Positions 15,594 through 21,161 of a stretch of 23,404 bases of DNA are shown here, in pieces. A model generated the notes under the pieces. That model searched no databases, was not told the DNA's origin, and was given only the letters and a program-made list of their open reading frames with translations. Position 1 is the stretch's first letter. The number at the start of each line of letters is the position of its first letter. Made by a program: the position numbers and the translations under genes. The DNA is from an uncultured Collinsella sp. (GTDB taxonomy: Bacteria; Actinomycetota; Coriobacteriia; Coriobacteriales; Coriobacteriaceae): assembly GCA_934654515.1 (NCBI GenBank), contig CAKUGA010000018.1, positions 1-23,404 of the forward strand, written 5' to 3'.

Positions 15594-15926
15594 TTAGGAG
15601 TTTCGCACGAGCTGCTGATAGTCGGTGCCCCATTCCACTAGGGAATCGATGATGGGCATGAGGCTGTGGCCCAGCTCGCTAAGCGCATATTCGGTGCGGA
15701 TGGGCGTCTCGGGGATGACGGTGCGCGTAATGAGGCCCGCGGCATCCATTTCCTTGAGGTTGGACGAGAGTACCTTTTGGCTAATGCCCGGGATAGCGCG
15801 ATGCAGCGCGTTAAAGCCCATGGGACGGTTAATGAGCTGTTGGATGATATAGATCTTCCACTTGTTGCCAAAGAGTTGAAAACACGTGGCAACAGGGCAG
15901 GGAGGCAGTTCTTCTTTGGTAAGCAT
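15594..15926 (-). CDS. HxlR family winged-helix regulator
   Basis: This 110-aa regulator starts at 15926 after GAGGAG. HxlR features are the N-terminal CPVATCFQLFGNKWKIYII, FNALHRAIPGISQKVLSSNLKEMDAAGLI (recognition helix region) and the wing TEYALSELG. Cys10 and Cys15 lie at the N-terminus; in HxlR-family quinone and aldehyde sensors such as YodB a conserved N-terminal Cys acts as a thiol switch, so redox sensing is plausible. It is divergent from the Cys-Gly repeat peptide cluster across 199 bp containing a dyad of the type this family binds, so it most likely controls that cluster and itself. Confidence 0.93.
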   Translation of the reverse strand: MLTKEELPPCPVATCFQLFGNKWKIYIIQQLINRPMGFNALHRAIPGISQKVLSSNLKEMDAAGLITRTVIPETPIRTEYALSELGHSLMPIIDSLVEWGTDYQQLVRNS

Positions 15927-15987
15927 GGGGACTCCTCAATCGTGTGGACAGCTTACATTTTCGCAGCCGCTATCGCTTGTGGCTACT

Positions 15988-16005
15988 ACTTACCTTTTGG
16001 TAACT
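15988..16005. promoter_or_regulatory. Candidate HxlR operator ACTTACCTTTTGGTAACT
   Basis: The 18-bp dyad has half-sites ACTTACC and GGTAACT (one mismatch) around TTTT, midway between the divergent HxlR gene and the peptide cluster. HxlR regulators bind short dyads rich in TTAC/GTAA. It overlaps the region where both promoters are expected. Confidence 0.5.
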
Positions 16006-16034
16006 GGCTAATAGATTGGTGCCTTCTTTTTGTC

Positions 16035-16063
16035 GTTGCGCACTTTTTGCATGATGCATATAG
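16035..16063 (+). promoter_or_regulatory. Possible promoter of the repeat-peptide cluster
   Basis: TTGCGC and TATAGA with a 17-bp spacer, downstream of the dyad and about 60 bp before the peptide start. The boxes are only a moderate match to consensus. Confidence 0.3.
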
Positions 16064-16125
16064 ACGCAAAGAGCGTCAAAAACTGGATGGCTTCGCCCGG
16101 CCATCCTCGACCGAAAGGAAATGCC

Positions 16126-16359
16126 ATGTCCGAGAATCTCGAGAACGTCGCCGTTTTTGCCTCCTGCGGTACTGCCGATCCTGCGCCCGCTTGCGGCTCC
16201 GTCGACCCCAAGGCCGCTCCCGCTTGCGGTTCTGCCGATCCGGTGGCCGCTCCTGCCTGCGGCTCCGCTGATCCGGCTGCTGCCCCTGCCTGTGGCTCCG
16301 CTGATCCGGCTGCTGCTCCTGCCTGTGGCACCGCTTGCGGCGCTGCCGACGCTCAGTAA
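16126..16359 (+). CDS. Cys-Gly repeat precursor peptide (ACGX-type RiPP precursor), 77 aa
   Basis: The start is the ATG at 16126 with AAAGGAA 5 nt upstream; a longer reading from 16030 has no ribosome site. After a 13-residue leader-like N-terminus (MSENLENVAVFAS) come seven cysteines, C14, C23, C34, C45, C56, C67 and C71, each followed by Gly. The central unit is an 11-residue repeat, A-C-G-S-x-D-P-x-A-A-P, mirrored by 33-bp DNA repeats. There is no signal peptide or TM helix. With the radical SAM/SPASM gene downstream, this looks like a ribosomally made peptide whose Cys are modified; I recall families named 'ACGX-repeat peptide' and 'radical SAM/SPASM, ACGX system' that fit this pattern. 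The mature product and its use are unknown. Confidence 0.8.
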   Translation: MSENLENVAVFASCGTADPAPACGSVDPKAAPACGSADPVAAPACGSADPAAAPACGSADPAAAPACGTACGAADAQ

Positions 16360-16383
16360 GCAATCGCTAGGAAGGGACTCGTA

Positions 16384-17004
16384 ATGGATGCTCAGACTTG
16401 CCTCAAAAAGATGCAGCTTGCCGGGACGCTCTCTCTGGCAACCGTGGACGAAAGTGGCGCACCGCAAATTCGCTGCGTGAGCGCCGTCCATTACGAGCCC
16501 CGTGCTATCTACTTTCTCACGGCACGTGGCAAGGAGATGGCTCGTCAGCTTATGGCCGATGGGCGTGTCCAAACGCTCGTTCACACGCGGTTTAACGAGA
16601 TGATTCGCATGTCCGGCGTTGCCGCCCCCGCTCCGGATTCAGAGCAAGTTCACTGGCGCGACGTGATTTACGCCGAGCAGCCGTATCTTGCGAACGTGTA
16701 TCCCGGTGATACGCGCGAGATCAACATCATCTTTAAGGTTGAGAACATAGTGCTCGACTACTTTAACCTGGGAGTTCATCCCATCGAGCGCGCGGTCTTT
16801 ACCTTGGACGAGAGCATGGCACCTGCGCCCGCCAAGGGCTTCTGCATCGATGCCGATGCGTGTATCGGTTGCGGCACCTGCCTTGAGCACTGCCCGCAGA
16901 AGTGCATCGAGCCGGGAGACTCATATCGCATAAAGCCCGAGCACTGCCTACATTGCGGTGCCTGTGTCGAGAATTGTCCCGTCGGCGCCGTTGCGCGCCT
17001 GTAG
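16384..17004 (+). CDS. Flavin split-barrel (PNPOx-like) protein fused to a 2x[4Fe-4S] ferredoxin
   Basis: This 206-aa protein starts at 16384, with GGAAGGG 7 nt upstream and 24 nt after the repeat-peptide stop. Residues about 1-145 match the pyridoxamine-phosphate-oxidase-like FMN-binding split barrel (AGTLSLATVDESGAPQIRCV, AIYFLTARGKEMARQL, VQTLVHTRFNEMIRMSG). Residues about 155-205 carry two ferredoxin motifs, CIGCGTCLEHCP and CLHCGACVENCP. An FMN domain with two iron-sulfur clusters could supply electrons to the neighbouring radical SAM enzyme or change the redox state of the peptide. It is co-transcribed between precursor and radical SAM gene. Confidence 0.88.
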   Translation: MDAQTCLKKMQLAGTLSLATVDESGAPQIRCVSAVHYEPRAIYFLTARGKEMARQLMADGRVQTLVHTRFNEMIRMSGVAAPAPDSEQVHWRDVIYAEQPYLANVYPGDTREINIIFKVENIVLDYFNLGVHPIERAVFTLDESMAPAPAKGFCIDADACIGCGTCLEHCPQKCIEPGDSYRIKPEHCLHCGACVENCPVGAVARL

Positions 17005-17050
17005 CCCAAATACCGTCATCAGTTTCAACATCGACCAAGGGAGTCCCACG

Positions 17051-18097
17051 ATGCAAAAGCCTGCGTTTGCCTTCCAATGGCATATTACGGATGAATGCGA
17101 TCAGCGTTGCAAGCATTGCTATATTTTTGCCAACGGTGCCTGCGCCGGTTTTAAGCGCATGCCGTGGGAACAAATGGTCCAGGTCGTCGATCAGGCCCAG
17201 GCGCTCTGCGAGCGCATCGGTCGCCAGCCGTACTTTTACGTTACGGGCGGTGACCCCATTCTTCATCCCGATTTTTGGCGCCTTGCCGAGCTCTTGCACG
17301 AGCGCGGTTTCATGTGGTGCGTAATGGGCAATCCGTTCCATCTGACCGACGAAGTCTGTGTTCGCATGAAAGAGCTGGGTTGTCGCAAATACCAGCTCTC
17401 GCTTGATGGACTCGAGGCAACGCACGATTACTTCCGTAAACCCGGCTCGTTTGCCGAGACCATGCGTGCTATCGGTTGTCTTAAGCGCGCGGGTATCTGG
17501 GTTGCCGTCATGAACACGGTATCGAGCATGAATGCTGCCGAGTTGCCGCAGCTCATCGATCTGGTGGCAAGCCTCGAGGTCGACGTGTTCGCCTTTGGTC
17601 GGTACTGCCCCACGTCGGGCCAAAAGCGCGACGAGTTCCATTTGGAACCGCTGGAGTATCGCGATGTGCTGCTGGCCGCACAGGAGCGTATGGAGTTCCA
17701 TCAGGCGGCGGGCTGCAAGACGTTCTTCCAGCTCAAGGATCACCTGTGGACGCTGCTTTTGTGGGAGCAGGGTAAGTTCACCATTCCCGAGGACGCCAAG
17801 CCCGGCATGATCTATGACGGCTGCCACTGCGGTACGGGTCATATGACGGTGCTGCCTACGGGTGATGTCTATGCGTGTCGCCGCATGGAGAGCAAGGTGG
17901 GTAACGTTGCCGAAAACTCGCTGGAGGAGCTCTTCTTCTCTCCGCAAATGGAAGCCAAACGCGAGTTCAAGAAGTTCAAGAAGTGCTCCAAATGTGAGCT
18001 CTTTGGCTGGTGCCGCGGCTGCCCCGCTGTGACGTATGGCTACACGGGCGATATGTACGATGCCGATCCCCAGTGCTGGAAAGAGATTGAGGAGTAG
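17051..18097 (+). CDS. Radical SAM/SPASM peptide-modifying enzyme
   Basis: This 348-aa enzyme starts at the ATG at 17051, 7 nt after AAGGGAG. The radical SAM cluster motif is C16-x3-C20-x2-C23 (DECDQRCKHCY), followed by YVTGGDP, YQLSLDG and AVMNTVSS of the partial barrel. The C-terminal SPASM region holds auxiliary-cluster cysteines: GCHCGTG, LPTGDVYACRRM, then KKCSKCELFGWCRGCPAV and PQCW. SPASM proteins of this size commonly install thioether or C-C/C-X crosslinks in ribosomal peptides, which fits the Cys-rich repeat peptide two genes upstream. It fits the 'ACGX system' maturase as I remember it. The reaction itself is not predictable from sequence alone. Confidence 0.9.
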   Translation: MQKPAFAFQWHITDECDQRCKHCYIFANGACAGFKRMPWEQMVQVVDQAQALCERIGRQPYFYVTGGDPILHPDFWRLAELLHERGFMWCVMGNPFHLTDEVCVRMKELGCRKYQLSLDGLEATHDYFRKPGSFAETMRAIGCLKRAGIWVAVMNTVSSMNAAELPQLIDLVASLEVDVFAFGRYCPTSGQKRDEFHLEPLEYRDVLLAAQERMEFHQAAGCKTFFQLKDHLWTLLLWEQGKFTIPEDAKPGMIYDGCHCGTGHMTVLPTGDVYACRRMESKVGNVAENSLEELFFSPQMEAKREFKKFKKCSKCELFGWCRGCPAVTYGYTGDMYDADPQCWKEIEE

Positions 18098-18104
18098 GAC
18101 TGCC

Positions 18105-18683
18105 ATGGGTACGCTCGAACTTATCAAAACGAGGCGTTCGATCCGTAAGTATGCGGACAAGCAGGTGCCTCGCGAGGATGTCGAGAAGGTGCTCGAGGCG
18201 GGGATTTATGCCGCCAACGCCGGTGGCGGACAGCGCAGCATGGTGGTTGCCGTGCGCAACGCCGAGCTTGCCGCACGCATCGGTCGCATGAACATGGCGG
18301 GCTTTAGCCGCACCGGCCTGGTGGGCAACTACGTGAGTTGCGATCAGCCGAGCGTTATTGACAACCCGGCAATCAAAAACGGCTTTTACGATGCGCCGAC
18401 GGTGTTTTGCATCTTTTGCCAAGAGCGTTTTTTGTTTAGCGTCGCCGATGCGTTTGCCATCGCGCAGAACATGGCGCTCGAGGCGCATGCGTTGGGGCTT
18501 GGAAGCTGTATCGTCAGTCGAGCCGAGACAACCTTTGCGAGTGACGAGGGCCAGGAGCTGCTCAAATCTTGGGGCGTGCCAGAGGGCTACATCTGCCGAG
18601 CATTCGTAACGCTCGGCTACTGCGACGGCCCCTATCCCGCCGCCAAGCCCCGCCGCGACGGTCGCACCCTCATCATCGAATAA
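18105..18683 (+). CDS. Nitroreductase family FMN oxidoreductase
   Basis: This 192-aa protein starts at 18105, 7 nt after the radical SAM stop, with GGAG about 10 nt upstream inside the previous gene. The FMN motif TRRSIRKYADKQV opens the protein; AANAGGGQRSMVV, DAFAIAQNMALEAHALGLGSCIV and ICRAFVTLGYCDGP follow the family pattern. These enzymes use NAD(P)H to reduce nitro groups, quinones or, in peptide clusters, oxidise or reduce backbone heterocycles. Tight coupling to the radical SAM gene suggests a tailoring or electron-supply role in the peptide pathway. It is the last gene of the cluster. Confidence 0.93.
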   Translation: MGTLELIKTRRSIRKYADKQVPREDVEKVLEAGIYAANAGGGQRSMVVAVRNAELAARIGRMNMAGFSRTGLVGNYVSCDQPSVIDNPAIKNGFYDAPTVFCIFCQERFLFSVADAFAIAQNMALEAHALGLGSCIVSRAETTFASDEGQELLKSWGVPEGYICRAFVTLGYCDGPYPAAKPRRDGRTLIIE

Positions 18684-18686
18684 CGG

Positions 18687-18723
18687 AAATGATCCCTCAG
18701 GGACGGAGAAAAACGGATCATTT
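18687..18723. repeat. Palindromic repeat after the nitroreductase gene
   Basis: AAATGATCC (18687-18695) and GGATCATTT (18715-18723) form a perfect 9-bp stem, 3 nt after the stop codon. The inner part contains CCCTCAGGG. There is no T-run, so it is a weak classical terminator, but it is placed like the other stop-codon repeats in the window. Confidence 0.6.
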
Positions 18724-18746
18724 GCGGCGGCCCCATGCAAAAAGCT

Positions 18747-18799
18747 GTACGTCAGCATCCAGAGATGCCGAAAAACGACGATTATAGATGCTGACGTAC
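18747..18799 (-). terminator. Hairpin repeat family B, copy 1 (terminator-like)
   Basis: GTACGTCAGCATC and GATGCTGACGTAC form a perfect 13-bp stem. Read on the minus strand it starts 28 nt after the ribbon-helix-helix gene stop and is followed by AGCTTTTTG, so it can act as its terminator. The sequence is shared with 19808-19860, including the loop motif around CGAAAAA. Confidence 0.7.
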
Positions 18800-18827
18800 G
18801 CGTTTGATTCCGGCAGGGGAGTAGGGC

Positions 18828-19094
18828 CTAGGCAATCATCGCGTCGAGCGTAATGAGCTCTCTGAGTCGCTCCGTGCGTGTTTGACCATGACGTTTCGCC
18901 TTTTCGTCGAAGGCTGCAAGAATCGATTCGCCTACACGTGCCGATAAAACAACGCTTGGCTCGTCGGAGATTGGCGGTCTTCCCAACTTGATGGTGTGGC
19001 CCTTCGGCCATTCATCCCTCTCGTATGCCTCTGCGGCTTTCTCAAGCTCTCCAGGGGCAAATCCCATCATCTTTTCGAGCTGCTTAGCATCCAT
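18828..19094 (-). CDS. Small ribbon-helix-helix/antitoxin-like protein (88 aa)
   Basis: The start at 19094 has AGGAGG 4 nt upstream. Residues about 1-35 are acidic and helical (MDAKQLEKMMGFAPGELEKA). GHTIKLGRPPISDEPSVVLSAR follows, then VGESILAAFDEKAKRHGQTR and TERLRELITLDAMIA. A beta strand followed by two helices with a conserved T-R-x-E-R-L at the C-terminus is the CopG/ribbon-helix-helix pattern common in antitoxins. No toxin gene is found next to it. Two short palindromes lie upstream and could be autoregulatory sites. It lies among repeats, so it may be a remnant or solitary regulator. Confidence 0.65.
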   Translation of the reverse strand: MDAKQLEKMMGFAPGELEKAAEAYERDEWPKGHTIKLGRPPISDEPSVVLSARVGESILAAFDEKAKRHGQTRTERLRELITLDAMIA

Positions 19095-19147
19095 TGTGCC
19101 TCCTATCGATTGGTATAATGTCGAGCGCTGGTTCTCAGAATCTCTTT

Positions 19148-19189
19148 TTGTATACAGTTTTGTAGACAAAAATACAAGCAGTTTGTCAA
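19148..19189 (-). promoter_or_regulatory. Promoter/operator region of the ribbon-helix-helix gene
   Basis: Read on the minus strand, a perfect -35 box TTGACA (19184-19189) is followed 17 bp later by TCTACA, a weak -10. Two palindromes lie here, TTTTGTCTACAAAA and TGTATACA, consistent with binding of the encoded protein to its own promoter. Confidence 0.45.
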
Positions 19190-19194
19190 GCTAA

Positions 19195-19476
19195 TCAGCT
19201 TCTTCTGACTTGGTTTATCGATAGGAAATGAGCATTGACGGCTTCGATACTCCTTTGCTTTTCAGCTTGGAATTCGGATGCTCATTGAACTTCCGGAGGG
19301 GAGCGTTTTATTAAGCTATCGAGATTCTGGGCAGGAGCTCTCACCGGTCTTCGGTAGTGGGACCAGCTTAATTCGCGACACAGTGTGTCACGAATTGGAG
19401 TAGTCGTTGGGTGTCCTTTAATGGCTAGGCATACAAGAACGTCCAAGTGCCGGATTTTGTCATTTAGAGTCGTCCC
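19195..19476. other. AT-richer intergenic stretch with no supported gene
   Basis: No reading frame here has a convincing start and family match. A 28-codon frame at 19228 (MSIDGFDTPLLFSLEFGCSL) could be a gene remnant. The 8-bp inverted repeat ATGAGCAT/ATGCTCAT (19228-19235, 19278-19285) and a 27-bp near-palindrome at 19370-19396 are the visible structures. The base composition is lower in GC than the flanking genes, which suggests acquired or decayed DNA. Confidence 0.4.
19370..19396. repeat. 27-bp near-perfect palindrome
   Basis: AATTCGCGACACA and TGTGTCACGAATT are reverse complements with one mismatch around a central G. It is outside any gene. It could be a binding site or the trace of a mobile element end. 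Confidence 0.6.
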
Positions 19477-19706
19477 GTGGTCAAAAAGTGGCAAATATGA
19501 GTACTGTTGCCATTATGGTTGCATTTATTTTGCTATAAATAGTAGCTCCTGATGAGATTTGTTCCCATTAGAAGCAACTTTTATTGAACATATGAGGAGA
19601 AATAGCATCGTCTGCGGGCGCATGGGACGTTGAATAGTTCCTGAAATGATCAAAATTGCTGCTACTAAACAGGTAGCAGTACTCATATTTGCCCTTTTTT
19701 GACCAC
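19477..19706. mobile_element. 230-bp MITE-like element with about 35-bp terminal inverted repeats
   Basis: The left end (19477-19511) and right end (19672-19706) are reverse complements with few differences; shared blocks are GTGGTCAAAAA, GGCAAATATGAGTACTG and a following T-x-CC. The interior is AT-rich with only a 13-codon frame and no transposase. Size, long terminal repeats and lack of coding capacity fit a non-autonomous element moved in trans. No clear target-site duplication is visible. Confidence 0.65.
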
Positions 19707-19807
19707 AGCCCCCTCGGAAACTTTTTCCTGAGGCATCAAACAGTCATAATCCAAAGGTCGCCTCAAACAATTAGCCGGTTAAGAGCGTTCATGACTACCT
19801 AAAAGTT
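19707..19807. other. Short spacer between the MITE-like element and hairpin copy 2
   Basis: No gene, promoter or repeat could be supported here. It contains a CCCCTCGG-rich start and A/T-rich runs. Confidence 0.4.
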
Positions 19808-19860
19808 GTACACCAGCATCCAAAGATGTCGAAAAATGTCGACTTTGGATGCTGGTGTAC
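19808..19860 (-). terminator. Hairpin repeat family B, copy 2 (terminator-like)
   Basis: GTACACCAGCATCCAAAG and CTTTGGATGCTGGTGTAC form a perfect 18-bp stem with a 17-nt loop. On the minus strand it starts 34 nt after the glutaredoxin stop and is followed by AACTTTTAG. It shares sequence with copy 1, and the differing stem positions change in pairs. Confidence 0.75.
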
Positions 19861-19894
19861 ATGTTTGGGTCGTTAGCTTTGGGCGTTGGACGTG

Positions 19895-20140
19895 CTAGAG
19901 CAGATTCTCTTGCACCCATGCGATGATGTCGCTTGACTCGTAGAGCGGTTTGCCGTCGATGAAGAGGCAGGGAACCTGGCGCTTTCCGCCGACGGCGATA
20001 AGGGTCTGTTCGGCATCGGCATCGGTCGTGATATTGCGCTCGGGGATGGTCACGCCGTTGTCTGCCAGAAAGCGCTTGACCTTTATGCAATACGGGCAGC
20101 CGGTCATAACGTACAGGGTGAGATCGTGATAAGTAGCCAT
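19895..20140 (-). CDS. Glutaredoxin
   Basis: This 81-aa cytoplasmic thiol oxidoreductase starts at 20140 (MATYHDLTLYVMTGCPYC), with GGAGGCCT directly upstream. The active site is C15-P-Y-C18; the cis-Pro loop is QVPCLFIDG, followed by the GSH-binding-like SSDIIAW. Length and motifs are those of a classic dithiol glutaredoxin or NrdH-like protein. In organisms without glutathione it may serve ribonucleotide reductase or other thiols. It follows the XRE/TipAS regulator by 51 bp on the same strand and may be co-transcribed. Confidence 0.92.
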   Translation of the reverse strand: MATYHDLTLYVMTGCPYCIKVKRFLADNGVTIPERNITTDADAEQTLIAVGGKRQVPCLFIDGKPLYESSDIIAWVQENLL

Positions 20141-20191
20141 AGGCCTCCAATCGGTTGAGGTTTCGATTGAAATACCCAAAGCCGCCGCGGT

Positions 20192-21019
20192 CTATGCGTG
20201 GGCTAGCGACGACTCGATGGCCTGGACCAGGAATGCTGTAGCTCCATCTCCGCAAGGCTTGTCGTAGTAGTCTACAAAGCGCTGGTCGGCAAGATAGCCG
20301 CGTGCGAGGCCCCGGTACGCTTCATCTTGGGGCTCGCTGCCCCAGTTGAGGCCAATCCAGCGACGGTGCATTACGACAAGCTTGCGGGCCTCATCGCTCT
20401 TTGGGTCGCCATCGCCCATGGCAATCGAGAGCTGGCCCAAAATGGCACGTTCAAGCTCCTTCATGTCGTTCCATGTCTGAGGGTCCATGTCTAGCAGCGC
20501 GTCGTTTGCCGCATCGACGGCTTCATCGCCATAGCGAGCTCGAGCTTCGGCACCGTAGCGCTCCTCGTTTTCCTGAACGGTGCGCCAGCGCTCTAGTTGC
20601 GGTAGGACGGCGCCCATGAGCGAAACGGCTTCGTCGAGTGACATGCCGGTGTTTTGTGCCAGGCGCGGGGCACAATCCTCGATCATTGCCTCCATGGTGG
20701 TCTCGTAGGTGTACTTGCCGTGGTCGTAGCACCATTTGCAGTAATGATCGGTCGTGGCGCCCGTAGCGTCGGTGCCGCAGTCATCGGGCGTGAGCAGCAT
20801 GCCGCAGCTCTCGCAGTAGTGTTCGGGCATTTCGAGCAGGTGAGACAGTGGCTCTCCGGTTACGGCGGCAATGAGCTTCATCATATCGATGCCCGGCGTG
20901 ACCTCGCCGCGCTCCCAGCGGCTGACGGCTTGGCGCGTTACATAGAGCTTGGCGGCGAGCTGCTCTTGGGTGAGATTGTTGGCGCGACGGACGGCGATGA
21001 GTTTTTCTGCAAAGGCCAT
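20192..21019 (-). CDS. XRE-zinc ribbon-TipAS fusion regulator
   Basis: This 275-aa protein starts at 21019, with GGAG 5 nt upstream. Its three parts are an XRE helix-turn-helix (residues about 6-60: LTQEQLAAKLYVTRQAVSRWERG), a zinc ribbon with C69-x2-C72 and C94-x2-C97 (YCESCGMLL, then YCKWCYDHG), and a C-terminal TipAS-like domain (about 165-270: LLDMDPQTWNDMKELERAI, MHRRWIGLNW, YRGLARGYLADQRFVDYYD). TipAS binds thiopeptide antibiotics in the Streptomyces TipA regulator, where it is attached to a MerR helix-turn-helix, so this XRE version is a different arrangement. It is divergent from trmO. The ligand and targets are unknown. Confidence 0.88.
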   Translation of the reverse strand: MAFAEKLIAVRRANNLTQEQLAAKLYVTRQAVSRWERGEVTPGIDMMKLIAAVTGEPLSHLLEMPEHYCESCGMLLTPDDCGTDATGATTDHYCKWCYDHGKYTYETTMEAMIEDCAPRLAQNTGMSLDEAVSLMGAVLPQLERWRTVQENEERYGAEARARYGDEAVDAANDALLDMDPQTWNDMKELERAILGQLSIAMGDGDPKSDEARKLVVMHRRWIGLNWGSEPQDEAYRGLARGYLADQRFVDYYDKPCGDGATAFLVQAIESSLAHA

Positions 21020-21147
21020 GACGGCTCCTCTCTGCTGGTTGATGGCTTAAGCATACGCGGCGGTAGGCACCCTTCCAAGCAACCGTTGGTTGCACGTTCG
21101 GCGACCGCGGTGGGGGATTGTGCGCAGCGCCTCGTGCGCCCATGCCG

Positions 21148-21161
21148 TACAATGACCGGCA
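21148..21161 (+). promoter_or_regulatory. -10 box suggesting a leaderless trmO transcript
   Basis: TACAAT (21148-21153) lies 7 nt before the ATG at 21161, so transcription could start at or next to the A of the start codon. No Shine-Dalgarno is present. Leaderless mRNAs are common in Actinobacteria. Confidence 0.35.

Noticed and set aside
16030..16125. N-terminal extension of the repeat peptide
   Set aside because: It would run through the promoter region and lacks a ribosome site, while the ATG at 16126 has AAAGGAA at good spacing.
16190..16340. 33-bp tandem repeats considered as a CRISPR-like array
   Set aside because: The units are contiguous, in frame, without spacers, and encode the Cys-Gly peptide repeat.
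16799..18160. 453-codon open frame antisense to the radical SAM gene
   Set aside because: It is opposite conserved radical SAM and SPASM motifs and has no domain of its own.
19282..19494. 70-codon minus-strand frame
   Set aside because: Its start lies inside the terminal repeat of the MITE-like element, no ribosome site is visible and no family is recognised.
20654..21160. In-frame upstream extension of trmO
   Set aside because: It runs antisense to the XRE/TipAS regulator gene; the protein family starts at about the ATG at 21161.
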